Shown one piece after another: positions 16,839 to 28,666 of a stretch of 64,000 bases of DNA. The DNA is from Antedon mediterranea. Taxonomy: Eukaryota; Echinodermata; Crinoidea; Comatulida; Antedonidae. The notes beneath the pieces were generated by a model. That model did no database searches, was not told the origin of the DNA, and saw only the letters and a program-made list of their open reading frames with translations. The stretch is from positions 24,658,288-24,722,287 of the forward strand of contig NC_092676.1 of the NCBI RefSeq assembly GCF_964355755.1, read 5' to 3'. The translations under genes were made by a program, and so were the position numbers. How positions within the stretch are numbered: the stretch's first letter is position 1; every line of letters begins with the position of its first letter.

Positions 16839-19800
16839 TTATTTTTTGATAACCATGTGTTCTGGGCCGTACGGAAAATGAGTAATGTTCTCGCAGCCGT
16901 CTTCTGTAACCACTATAACGTCATGTTCCCGATATCCGCCGGCAGCAGGATGTGTCTCTGGAAGTGCGATCATTGGTTCAAGTGACATTACCATGTTAGG
17001 CTCCAAAACAGTGTCAATGTCTTCACGAAATTCAAGAGCTAAAATTAAAATATTATAAATAATGTGAGAAACTTATAGCAAATGTATTTTATTCACACCA
17101 CGATCGCACGATCGTTTCTGGGAATGGTCAATATAGAATACTCTGTTATACACTCTTCGTCGAGGAGTCGGCGAATGTTGACACAGTAATTATGTAAATG
17201 GGGAATAACCTGCGACTTGCAGCCTGCTGGGCTGAATTGCGCACAGGTGTGGACGACACACGCCACAACTGTCTACTCCCCTAAGGGTCCCTTCGTGTTG
17301 ATTGCTACTACCAAACGGCGCCCGTTGGTCTTACCACAACGACAGGAGCTGAATGGACCAGTGCACTGGGGCAACCCTCTACTCTTACGCAAGATGTACT
17401 GGGTTCTTTAAAGTGCACACGAGCCAGATGTGTATACACTGGACCTCCAGTTTTTGAGTCCTTATCAGAGAAGATTTGTTCTACCACCAGAACAATTTAT
17501 TTTATTTATTTTATTTTATGTCTTTAGGCAATGTGGCCAAGGATTACCAATAGTGAATTAATCACTGTCCTATCAGATAGGTGGTAATCCCCCTGATACA
17601 GGGGCTATTGTGTGAACCAGTTCACCGGGGTAACCCCCTACTCTTTTTCGAATAATGAACTGGGTTTCTTTAAAGTACACACAGGTTATAACTGTGTACA
17701 CTGGACCTACGACAATGGTCGAGGAGTGCCTTAAACCTGTGCCGATTGTATAGCTACTACAGCTACAGCTAGAATGACTACTCGATTCAAGGTTGTTACT
17801 GTGTTCCCAATTGACCTCGAAAGCTAAACTGGAAATGGAGAGGAAGAAAATAAATGGTAACACAAAGATTGTAGCACCACCACCGGATTCAAGTCGAGTG
17901 CAGTTATATCCGAACGGTTAAAGGAAGAGGCGCAGCAAATCATGGCCTCGATGTAGCCACAAAATCGACACAGGTTGTTCAATGCGCACCTATTGACCAT
18001 GTGATAGAGAATAGATCTATTAATTTACATTCACAGGTGATTATTAATTCAGTGAGAAGTAATACCTGCTTCACGGCCATAGTAGTGGCTCAACACACCA
18101 AACGAATGACCGTATCCAAATGAACGGTATTGGAGAAGGTCATATGATTTGTACACTTCGTTCATTCCATGAGCCACATCTTTACACTTTGCTCCGGGCT
18201 TTATCAGCTCCTTGCCCGTTTCGAATACTTTACAGTTCGCCTCCCAAACACGAAGGTGATCGTCTGAGACGTGGTCCAGGAATACATTTCTCTCAAGTGC
18301 TGAATAGTATCTAAAATGTCATGGAGAATAATTGATAAAGAGGCTTAATTTTTGTTTAAAAGCTGTTAACACCGGCCGATAATGGACTAAAATATCGTAA
18401 ATTTATTCTTTAAAAACATGTTATGATTCAATATCGTATATTGTAACGTAATTTGGATTATAGAATTATTAGATGTTGTGGTACATGTATGTCGTAGACT
18501 CTCTTTTCCCAGACGGGCTCTGGGGTGTGCGCATGCCCACTCCGAGTTTCCAAATAGTAGTAAACTATAAGCTACCGCATGGTTACTGTTTCCTAATGCT
18601 TCCGTTCTTTTGAATAATTGCCTAAAGAAGCGGCACGAAAAACATAAACGGAATTTTCAGTTACCCTTAACTATAATTAATAAAGTTAATAAATTATGTA
18701 CACTAACCCCGCCATCATTGGAAAACAGTTCATGACACAAATGTCGCCCTTTTTAACTTTTCGACTGGTGACAGGATTGTGACAATTCTCGGAATTAAAA
18801 TGTCCAGATTGGAACCAAGACCATGCTAAGGATTAAAAAAATATTAAAATAATAATATCCAACATAGTCTCTTCTTAAATATGTATTGTTGCCCTGGGGA
18901 CACATCCTTTGGGGACACCTCCTTTGGGGACACCTCCTTCGAGGACACATCCTCTGGAGACATCTCCTTTGGGGACACCTCCTTTGTGGACACATCCTCT
19001 GGGGATATCTCCTTTTGGGACACATCCATCGAGGACACATCCTCTGTGGACATCTCCTTTGGGGACACCTCCTTTGGAGACACCTCCTTTGGGGACACCT
19101 CCTTTGGGGACACCTCCTCTGGAGACACATCCTCTGGGGAAACCTCCTCTGGGGACACCTCTATCAGGGAACACTTTCCCGTGCTACAAGCAAAAGAAAA
19201 TGTCTGTACGCTACTTACTGTCTTGAAGAGCAATATTCGGACGGCTTTTGGCGATTTCTTTCACCATCGTTTGAACAGCGTGCAGAGCAATCTCGTGCTC
19301 GCCTACACCTTCAGCAAGTGCTTCAATAATCGCTCCACCACCAATGTCCGCAATCCGAGCCCCTTCTTTGATGAGCGCTATCTCCTCATTCGATTTCACC
19401 ATCCGTAAATACATGGCGGAATGTCCAATATCTACCACTGTGCTGTCCGGCAAGGCAGTTTGAAGTTTTTGGAAACTATCCATATTGATGTCATCAAATT
19501 CACAACCGACTTTTCCTTTTATTTCACCAAGTTCTTGGTACACAGCTCTGTAGTAGTTGTCGCGGTGCCAGTCAGTGTAAATTATATTATCACCGACCGT
19601 TTTACGCCACGGATAGGCCCCGTTGACTTTGGCAGAAATTGTGACAACTTTGTCTTGTGTAACCACTAACCCATACGGACGGCCAAAATGACAATACATA
19701 TAGTCGGAGTAATAATTGACATTGTGATACGAGGTGAATAGCACGCCATTTATATTTTCGGTTTCCATTAGTTTTCGTAATTTACTGATTCTTCCACTCA

Positions 19801-20565
19801 TTTCTGCTTTAGTGAATGTGCTCTCGATCTATAAAATTAAAATATTTATCGTTGGTTAGTAGACCTATACTGTATTTAAATTGGGACTAGTCTGCTCCAA
19901 ACTGCCATATTCGGCCCTCTTTGTTGAAGCCACACTATTTAGGCCTAAAGGCGTTTCACATGAAAAGGTTTTTTCTTTTCAAGTTGGCGCGTAAGACTGC
20001 CAAACCGTCATATCTTTCACACAAAAACAACATCTGACCAGGGAGTGGAAGCAGCGAGAAGTAAAGAAGGGAGATTTCGGTTTTGGCCTACCTTCTCACT
20101 CGCATTGAACAAAGTGTTTAAACGTCACTCGTTAAATTCTGTGCCTACAAGAATGATTAATTATCACAATTTTGACACCATCCCTCATCGTGACGACTAA
20201 CCGTCATTATGCGTTGTAATAATTCAGTGCAGCCTCTTCGATTTAGGCCTATCTTCTCCTTATTATAGTCGTCACAATCACATTCTCTCGCCATCGACCA
20301 TTCTCCTCGACTCACCATCACCTATCCTTTATAATAAATTCCCATCGTAGGCCTAATATATGAAACTATACTACTAAAGGCCTACCTTTTCACCATTTTG
20401 GAGTTTTAAAGTGCGAGGCATGTTTTTATTAAACGCTGAATATTCTGGTTGCATCGATAGTCCTCGCCGCACACAACGCCGCAACATTGTTGTCAACTTG
20501 ACAGAACGGCAGACGTCCGATCCATACTTTATGTAAGAAGCAAGCTTAAACCGTTGTAAATACAT
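16839..20565 (-). CDS. Creatinase (creatine amidinohydrolase, M24 'pita-bread' fold), tandem copy 1
   Basis: Minus-strand exons 20565-20386, 19828-19219, 18825-18708, 18310-18066 and 17038-16839 (phases 0,1,2,1) close to 450 residues. A start at the second Met (20487) would give 424. Homology to bacterial creatinase (about 400 residues) runs from KLQNGEK to YGPEHMVIKK. Creatinase hydrolyses creatine to sarcosine and urea without metal. Its substrate residues are present, numbered from the first Met: FGRPY (Phe108, Arg110), His279 in CHNPVTSRK, Glu309 in YYSALERN, Arg382 in YYGREA and Glu405 in SLEPMI. The loop before the histidine (GHFNSENCH) differs from the canonical GINTDGAH kept in copy 2 and is one residue longer. 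The N-terminus has an arginine-rich stretch (MLRRCVRRGLS) that may target mitochondria; this is inference. Intron 2 holds a 15-base minisatellite. Confidence 0.88.
17340..17770. repeat. Two dispersed repeat units in creatinase-1 intron 4
   Basis: 17340-17492 and 17600-17770 both read ctactctt, then aatgaactgggtt-like text, then ttctttaaagt, cacacag, and gtgtacactggacct, ending near taccacc or tatagctac. They resemble 13178-13345. Between them, 17510-17610 (ttatgtctttaggcaatgtg, then ggtaatccccctgataca) recurs inverted at 21000-21105. Confidence 0.6.
18894..19170. repeat. Minisatellite, 15-base unit, about 18 copies, in creatinase-1 intron 2
   Basis: Units of the form ggggacacctcctttg with t/c/a variants, for example gaggacacatcctcc. 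The period is a multiple of three, so every frame stays open and long spurious peptides with GDTSF or QRRCP repeats appear on both strands. It ends about 50 bases inside the intron from the donor of the 610-base exon. Confidence 0.93.
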
Positions 20566-20999
20566 TTCTAAAAAGTAGAGCCAAAATAATTCACTTTCTA
20601 AAATTAAAATTAATATGCATGAATGATAAACCCAGTCTTTTTATACGGCATCATCTGTTGAGAGATCATGATGTCATCATTCTGCATGGCATAAACAGCC
20701 GGCTTAACGAAAGAATCATTACTTCAAATGCTCATGGCTGTTTTTGTTTAGATTTTTTTTTTACAATATTTATTTTGTATTTATTTATTTAATCACACCC
20801 TTGTTTACAAGACCAACCAATTCTGGCTTATGAGTGAACCATGGACGTATATTGTATACCTCCACGAGTGAAAAATATAAAATAGCAATTCAAATAGAAA
20901 CATGTACTCAAAATACAATATAAAATAGCAATTTAAATAGATACATGTACTCAAAATTCACAATAACAATAACAAACTGGTTTGTAAACTGGTTTACAA

Positions 21000-21105
21000 A
21001 AATATAGCCCCTGTATCAGGGGGATTACCACCTATCTGATAGGACAGTGATTCATTTACTATTGGTAATCTTTGGCCACATTGCCTAAAGACATAAAATT
21101 AAAAA
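21000..21105. repeat. Inverted copy of the 17510-17610 repeat
   Basis: cctgtatcagggggattacc and ggccacattgcctaaagaca are reverse complements of the segment in creatinase-1 intron 4. Confidence 0.7.
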
Positions 21106-21309
21106 ACATTACAAATAAAGTGGCCACGCACAAGAGTAAATATCTGATTCAAACATAAACAAAAACAACATTTAACTGGATAATTATTAAATGTAAGCTA
21201 TAATTTTAATCGATTATAAGAGGGAAGTAAGACTAAACCAAGCAGAATTGCTGTATTCATACGTAGTTGTGTCATGTTTGTATATACACATTCATATTTG
21301 TTATCTAGT

Positions 21310-21523
21310 TAAAGCGTGGTTTCCACCTAAAACGCAACGCAGCGATGTATCGACGCAAAGTGCTGTATTAACGTAATCACAAGTGGGAACCGACGACGCA
21401 ACAGTGCTGCAAAAATCGAAAATTGATTTCACGCAGGCGGGGGAAAACACAATTATTGGAAGGGTATTTTCTTACATTGTGTAGGTTGCGTTAGGTTGCG
21501 TCGCTAGTGGGAACCAAGCTTTA
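21310..21523. repeat. gcttggttcccac MITE family, copy 4
   Basis: Starts aaagcgtggtttccacct and ends ctagtgggaaccaagcttta. Shares atcgacgcaaagtg, cacaagtgggaaccgacga and agtgctgcaaa with the copy at 9364. Confidence 0.75.
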
Positions 21524-21939
21524 CTTTGCAGATAACTGAAATAAAAACCAAACATCTATATATCAATCAATCAATATAATAATATTTTACATCTCCCTGC
21601 TGTAATGTTGGCATATCTACCACAAGCATTATGCTTTTTTGTTATCATGCGTCTTCAAATGTTTTTTTTTTCACCTTCATCTGGTTTAACTGTCTTTATT
21701 GAAGTAAATGAATGTGAATTTGAATGAATGAATTGAATTGTTAGATTATGGTGATAGACACCTATAATAATCCTCGAAGGTTTCCAAAGCCTATGTTAAA
21801 GTGAACGGTTGTCTTTTAACAACAGCTTATTGTGCCACCAAGGGTGCACCGAAGCTAATTTTAAGGTCAAAACGAGATCACATTTAATTCTGCACGCTAT
21901 AATAAAAGAAAAGAAAAAAAAATGTACACAGAATAAATA

Positions 21940-22215
21940 AACATTTATTCCTTATGACCATTTCCGCTCAGGATAGATACATATTTTAGAGCAAAAGAGA
22001 AGCTACGCGGTTTTCCGCTTACCGTTACCGTCCGTGTGAATTGGCATTTACACAGCAGACGAGCGGTAACGTTAATAAACATATAGAATCTTATTCCTCT
22101 TATGACCATTTACACACAACACGGAGCGGACGGGTGATTTCCGCTTAGGATAGATACAGATTCTAAAGGACAGGCTACGTGGTTTCCGCTTATTACCGCT
22201 CGTCTGTGTGAATTG
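21940..22215. repeat. tttccgct repeat family, two units
   Basis: Two imperfect direct units of about 125 bases (tcttatgaccatttacacac, then ggatagatacagattct, then ctacgtggtttccgcttat, then gtctgtgtgaattgg). Related pieces occur at 28553-28612, 31742-31850 and 63270-63312. Probably a degenerate MITE family; the words gcggagcgga and tccgct are its mutual inverses. Confidence 0.6.
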
Positions 22216-22649
22216 GTCTTAGATTTATGACCCGCGTTAAATAGGCCTACATGTTGGCGCGTTCAACTGAAATAAAATTGTATCAATGGTAATTTTGAAA
22301 CTAAGTAAAAGCGCTGGTAGGCCCACATTGCGTGGTTTTAGTCGAGTAAAGCTCGAGTCCCACGATCTGGTTTTTTCTTCTGTCTTCCAAAGGGACTTGT
22401 ATTGATTGATAGGACGTCATGAGAAGAGTGTTGCAATCCCACAGTCATTTCTTCACTTGGTCACTAATGACCTACTTTTTGAATAGAATGTCATAAGCTT
22501 GCAATTTAGGGACAATCTTTGTATATTGTAGGTATTCAAGGATTGACCTTGTCAACCATTGTGTAAATACTTTCTCTGCTCTCTGCTTTGCTATTCATTT
22601 ATCATTTAGAATTCAATTGTGATATTGTATATTCTTAATACAAATCGAA

Positions 22650-22871
22650 ATGGATTTAGTCTTACTTTCGAAAGTTTTGATCATTTTGTATATGGTAAGA
22701 GAACTAAATAAACGCAAGCAGAAGAAAAAACGATTGCAAAAGAAACGCAGTGTGTGGGTGAAAACATGGATACAGCGGCGAAAATCCCATGGAGCATACC
22801 ATGATTTAATAAAGGAACTGGAAGTAGAAGACATAGAAAAATATAATAATTTTATCTATAATTATATATAA
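22650..22871 (+). pseudogene. Harbinger/HARBI1-type transposase N-terminal fragment
   Basis: The 73-residue frame ends with WVKTWIQRRKSHGAYHDLIK, then ELEVEDIEKYNNFI. This matches the conserved segment that precedes the catalytic domain in PIF/Harbinger transposases and HARBI1-like proteins (typically W-x-W-RR-x-GAY-x-L-x-EL-x-D-Y-x-F). The catalytic DDE part does not follow; the frame ends and the sequence is AT-rich. It is therefore an isolated first-exon piece, or an internally deleted element. No clear inverted ends were found. Confidence 0.6.
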
Positions 22872-22984
22872 ATATATAATATATTATGACTTTTAATAAC
22901 ACTTTATAATCTTTGTATTCCATTCAACTCCTAACTAAAGTTATTTCAGGTGTCTATAATCATTTTTTGCTTTTTTTTCGACAA

Positions 22985-23052
22985 AAATATGGGAATGATG
23001 GGAAATGAGATTAATTATCACATACACGTACTGTTCCGCACAGTTCCAATTG
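22985..23052. repeat. Dispersed repeat, paired with 30402-30478
   Basis: atgggaatgatgggaaatga, gattaattatcacata, cacgtactg and gcacagttccaattg match 30402-30478 in the same orientation. The partner lies just downstream of the stop codon of creatinase copy 2, in its likely 3' UTR. Confidence 0.65.
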
Positions 23053-23513
23053 CTTTTTTTTTTTGGAGAAAACATATCGTATATTGTTAAAACAAATTGA
23101 GATTTTAAGATACAGTTTTATATTAACGATAAGATAAGGAAGAGAAAACAGTTTAGTTTATGCAGAATCTTTCAACAAAACTGATGATCCGTTTCTGCTG
23201 CAAACTTTCAAAAGAATTACCATACGAAACCCGGTTTGGTGGAAAAAAAAAACGCGTTGCTACCGAACCGTTTAAAACCGATTGAATCTGAATCAATTGA
23301 GGTTTTAAACCCGTATTTAAAAAATAGGTTCTTTTTATGTGGACGGACCCGTTTCTACTATATAACAAGAAAAGACCATTATTTTAAAACGGTATATAAA
23401 ATTCAAATCCGTATATAAATCATAAGGAATTGATTAAAGGAATAAAATTGGTAATTTTCTGTTGCTTGCCAGGACGGTCAATGTGTCGTCCGCCGCCTCA
23501 CCCCAAGGTATAG

Positions 23514-23912
23514 TTGGACATTTGGTAGAGTAGGCTAATATTCTATACTATCATGGAGGTCTATACTGTGTTGGACATTTAGTAGAGTAGGCTACTGTTC
23601 TATACTATCATGGAGGTCTATACTGTGTTGGACATTTAGTAGAGTAGGCTACTGTTCTATACTATCATGGAGGTCTATACTGTGTTGGACATTTAGTAGA
23701 GTAGGCTACTGTTCTATACTATCATGGAGGTTTATACTGTGTTGGACATTTAGTAGAGTAGGCTACTATACTATACTATCATGGAGGTCTATACTGTGCT
23801 AGACATTTAGTAGAGTAGGCTACTATACTATACTATCATGGAGGTCTATACTGTGCTAGACATTTAGTAGAGTAGGCTACTATACTATACTATCATGGAG
23901 GTCTATACTGTG
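23514..23912. repeat. Minisatellite, 57-base unit, 7 copies
   Basis: Unit begins ttggacatttagtagagtag and continues gctactgttctatactatca, then tggaggtctatactgtg. The period of 57 was measured from ttggaca at 23514 and 23571. The last three copies carry ctagac and atactat variants, so they were duplicated as a block. A single separate unit fragment lies at 26753-26790. Confidence 0.93.
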
Positions 23913-23930
23913 CCAATAGGGTTGGTGAGA

Positions 23931-23987
23931 TCTGTCCATAATAGGTTACTTTTCTGTCCATAATAGGTTACTTTCTGTCCATAATAG
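23931..23987. repeat. Small tandem repeat, about 19-20 base unit, 3 copies
   Basis: tctgtccataataggttact occurs twice, followed by a partial third unit, directly after the 57-base minisatellite. Confidence 0.8.
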
Positions 23988-25879
23988 CAAAGACTATATA
24001 TCACAAGAATGAGTATTCCGCGATTTTTGCATGAGAAATTTGTAACAGAGAGCTTCAGTGAGTGATGGCCGCCCTCATAAGGGCGGATGTATACATACTA
24101 AATAAGACTTGATTTAATAGATATTATACACATTAAATAGAATTATGATAATAGTTTTTGCAATTATAAACTATTTTATAATACATATTTATTAACAAAC
24201 TAGTATACATTCACTTTTACAGACAATTATTTAGTAACATGCTAAGTTAGTTCACAAAAAAGGCCTAACACAGCAACACCAAAAATCAACGGATCGTTAC
24301 TACTCAGCGTGGCCTATTCTTTACCATTGCCGTGTACTAGTCTACGCCCGGTAAATTAAGTATTGCTTTTATGATATAAATTAGTATAAAATACATGTTA
24401 TTAATAGGACAAAATGTTAAATGTCATTAACATTTATTTGTTTTCCAGAAACAAGTTAAATATAGGAATATTATTAATGATCCTTCGTGAAAACGCGTAA
24501 ACACCAACACGCCCGGTCACGCTATCGTAGCGCCCGGTTGATAAAGCAAACTGTTTATACGGCAGTTTTTACTAAATAAATTGCATAAAACAAACAATTA
24601 AATATCCAAATAGTATTTAACATGATGTTGGCATGTAGTTGATAACATTTTTTATCATGAAAATACTACCGGTGGTCTAGCCTTTGATTATTGAAACCGT
24701 CACAAAAAGTTGGGTATTGACAAACTTGCAAGCCATGGATTCATTGGAGTCAGTGGAGTCAACGGCCCACGTGACCATGTTAAGTGCAATTCAAGCGAGT
24801 CAGTACGAAGTGTACTGCACTATTGTAAAAAAGTGCTAGGCACCATAAAACATATTAAATAATTTAATACAGTATAATCTAGTATGTTCATATTAAATTA
24901 TTATATGAAACATCAGAGAGGAGTAATTATAAAATAAAATCATTATTTTATGTTATGTTGTTCTAAACATACCCTACTAGTAGTACTACTAAAATAAAGA
25001 CAAGCCTGCCTGCTGCTCCCTTCTTGTTGGTCTCGCTTGTAGTTATTTTTTTTTCAAAATGTCCCCCGCCGGCCCACCACACAGCCCAGGCCTAGTCTAG
25101 CCCCTAATACAATATACAATACAATATAGGGCTTCCTACTACTAGATGATATTTTGTTGAAAAAAATACGTTTCACAAGACTTCCCTGGTTCATTCCCGG
25201 GTTTCGGCACCAAAAGTTATGTCACCGTCGGAACTCGTCCAATGGGTAATAATTTAGTAGAAGCGATAAATATGTGGGAGAAGCGAATAAGACTGAGTTT
25301 AATAATGAAGGTCCTAGTTCAAACACTGGACAGACAGAAAAGGAGACTATAACTGAATGCAACTATGTATTTTATTGTTAAGTTTAGAATTTAGTTTCAA
25401 TGTCACAATTATTATTATTTTTACAACATTTGCTATTATCACAAAATGGCCGTATAAGTATTACAAAATGACAAAAGACGGAATATAAGTAAGTTTAACA
25501 ATAATAAACAGATGTCAGATATTAAACGCAATCAATAAAACGATCAACTTGATTCAACCAAAGCTGTTTTAAAATACTATTTAGGCCTATTATAATTTAA
25601 TCAATATTATTAAGGAAACAAATCAGAATTTAAAATGTAAATTAATTAAACCAACACAGCCCCTCTACAGTAGTGAGATTAAAAGCGGTTCAGACCCCTT
25701 TAGAATATGAAAGTTTTTATGACAAATAAACATGAGACTAGATGAGTGATATCGGAGGATTAATTCGTCGATGGTAACGGCATGGACGACAGGACTATCT
25801 ATCACTGCCTTCTTCCGTACCCCAAATGTAACATGAGTAAGTAAGTATGAGGGCGCGATTAATGACTAAAATATACCCT

Positions 25880-26080
25880 CACACGTGCATGTTTATATCT
25901 ATCTAATGTTAAAGAGTTAATACGGGCACCAGTGCTGCAGGTGGGCACCAGCCGTGCATTTTTATATCTATCTGATTCTGATGTTAAATAGTTAATATTA
26001 TACCAGTGCTGCAGATGGGCACCAGCCGTGCATTTAATAATGTGTACATAAATCTCATAATATAGTTTATATGGGCACCA
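25880..26080. repeat. Imperfect tandem duplication, unit about 75 bases
   Basis: cgtgcattt-tatatctatct, gatgttaaatagttaatat and gggcaccagccgtgcattt recur two to three times. No protein meaning seen. Confidence 0.7.
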
Positions 26081-26412
26081 TTCTTGTACGAGTAACATAT
26101 TTATGTGTCCTATATCTGCAGTTCTGAATGTGAAAACAATTGGTGGGTCATTTATATTTGTTTTGTTTTCTTTATGGATTCAATATTTCGTAATGTCATC
26201 AATAAAAATTACTAGCTAAAAACCCTAAACCATCATTATGCTAATTATAGTTACATAATAGTTATTATATAACACCTATATAAATTCCTGTCATTTGATT
26301 GGACGAATGTGGGTCACATGGCGTGCAATAGTACGCACTATTCAACGATCGTTAAATAGTACTTTTTGAAACATTTTTGTGTACGAAAAAAAAACGTCTA
26401 GATGTTATATAA

Positions 26413-26577
26413 AACAAATAATGAATGTTTTGTATTCGTGTAATGGTACAAATAATGGCACTTGGTGAATGATGAAAGGTTATATCAACTCGCCTTTGCC
26501 TCGTTGATATAACCTTTCATCATTCACCTCGTGCCATTATTTGTACCATTGCACTCATAAACATTCATTATTTGTAT
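26413..26577. repeat. 165-base hairpin (about 77-base arms)
   Basis: The arm acaaataatgaatgtttt, taatggtacaaataatggca, then tgaatgatgaaaggttatat returns inverted after a short loop near 26495 (gcctttgcc). Mismatches are few. A fragment of the same arm is at 59043-59065 in KIF17 intron 2, so this is a mobile family. Confidence 0.85.
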
Positions 26578-27076
26578 ACTATCCCATAGTCTAGAATTTA
26601 TTAGTAACTGTAAAGCCTACGGAATCGAGAAGCTGCAGGCTGAATCGTCTTGGTCTGCTGGGTTTTGATAAATGAATATTCAAATAGTACCTGCTCATTA
26701 ATATTCATAACCTGCACGACTGGTGCCCATATAACGCTTACCTCTACGGTGCTGGACATTTAGTAGAGTAGGCTACTATACTGTACTGTCATAATAGACA
26801 TAACACATAACAATAGAATGTAATAGTAAAAGACATTTGGTTACAGTGTAATACGTACCTATGTTAGCAGACTGAGTATGAGTACCGTGTTTCGTAGACC
26901 TTCTGTTACTACGATCGTGGACCTATAATAGGTTCATGCTTCGATGATTCTGTATTCATTTCTTCTAATACCGCTCACGTATTTTGGATTTGAGTCTAAT
27001 CCGATATGCTTGGATGGATGGATGACACCTCTACAACCGGTTTAAACTCCTTCGTGGTGGTGCGCGCATAGTCTGG

Positions 27077-27180
27077 GCCCCAGACGGAGTTTTTTCTTAA
27101 TATTAGTAAAAATATAAATATTTTTGCACATATGGCGTTTCATACGTGTATTACTTGAGTTTGGATACTCCGTCTGGGGA
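27077..27180. repeat. Short MITE with ccccagacggagt ends
   Basis: ccccagacggagt at the left and actccgtctgggg at the right are perfect inverted ends, about 100 bases apart. The internal word cacatatggcgtttcatacg recurs inverted near 53359 and partly near 61965. Confidence 0.75.
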
Positions 27181-28660
27181 AACACGCAAAAGTCACGTGG
27201 TTTGACACCAAGAATTCTTGGTGCATAGATTATCCGGTTGACTAGTTTCAGCTGCATGCGATTGGCTACTCACTCGTACACTGTTTTAATATTCATGTTT
27301 CAGAATTTCAAAGACTCAACAACTAAGAAGGTACACATGCGCTATGTTACGTTTAGACAATGTGTACTTGGGTACATTAATAAAAGTTTCTGAAGGCTAG
27401 AAATGATTTTATAACATTTGATGGGATTTTTCCCAAGAAAACTCGTCTTGCTTCTCCGCAAATCAAACATTGAATGAACATTTAATATTACGCGGAGATA
27501 ATTTGATTTAATTCCCACTCAGACCCTGTCCTGTTCTGTGTAGTGGTGTACAACTCCCTGGACTGATGTAGCCCTGTCTGTTGTGTGCCGGTGGTGGTAT
27601 GTAGGCCTACCTTATTGGTGTTTTATTTGGCAGGTCATACGTGCGAGTTGAGTAGGACCTACGAAGGAGGCCTAGGCTAAGGACTAAACAATTTATAAAC
27701 AAAACAACTTGGCAACACGATTTCATATTTCAACAGTCTCGATCGTACATTCAGCACTGTACGTACTCGATCTTTTTCATTTTGAAACAAAATGATCATT
27801 GGTTGATTCGAAATCCATATTTACATACCGCCCGCCCCATATAGCCAAATACGGTATGATAACCTACGTCATTCTTATTGGATGTTTGCGGTCTGCAAAT
27901 CGATTTCTATACGTGTTTCACAAGTCTGTATTTTCAGACAAAAATCGCGGTCGAAATAAAAACAAATAAATAAAAATAAAAAACAATACAGACTTAGGGC
28001 AAGTCTAGTGCGCGCACTACCGCCTCAATGAATTGTAAGGGAGTAAACTTGTATACTATTCTTCGGAGGAATATATTTAAGGTACATCTTTTTGTAGGCC
28101 TATTATTTGCCTTTTTTTGTGTCACTGTCACAGCGTACCCAGATGAAAGAAAAACAAACTCAAAGTTTAATAGAACTGAGACACTAGAAACGCGTAACAA
28201 AATATATACTGAATAATAGTCGTACAGAATCTATATTTACTTTGAATGAACATTCCTCTCGCTATCTCCCCCCCCCCCCTGCACTATTAGTGATATTCCG
28301 GTTTTTTTTATGATATTAGCGCAAATAATTGTCAATTATGTTGGGCCTCAGAATCTTTTAAATATTATATTATTATTAGAAACTTTGGACTTTTGTCAAG
28401 TCATTACAATGGTATAAACGTAGGTCTCGAGTACACCAGCAGTGAAGTCAACTGATACTAAGTATCCGTTAATGACAGTCATTGTGTCTTCAGAAGAAGA
28501 CGGCGGCGACAAGAATAATAGAACATTTAACAGTAAAAACTGATGGTGGGACACAAGCTACACAATTTTCCGCTTACCGTTACCGCTCCTTTGTGTAATT
28601 GGCCTTAACACACCACAAAATGCAAAGTAAAGTACACTCAGATACCATTTTTCAGTGCAA

Positions 28661-28666
28661 TTTATT
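28661..28666 (-). terminator. Possible distal poly(A) signal of creatinase copy 2
   Basis: TTTATT on the plus strand (AATAAA on the minus strand) in a context typical of a transcript end. It is about 1.85 kb beyond the stop codon, so assignment is weak. Confidence 0.2.

Noticed and set aside
18795-19408. Several 99-175 residue frames on both strands
   Set aside because: They are the 15-base minisatellite in creatinase-1 intron 2 read in every frame, plus antisense of the creatinase exon.
28028-28216. 62-residue frame with a hydrophobic segment resembling a signal peptide
   Set aside because: Short, in repeat-rich intergenic DNA, no splice partners or cysteine pattern; chance is likely.
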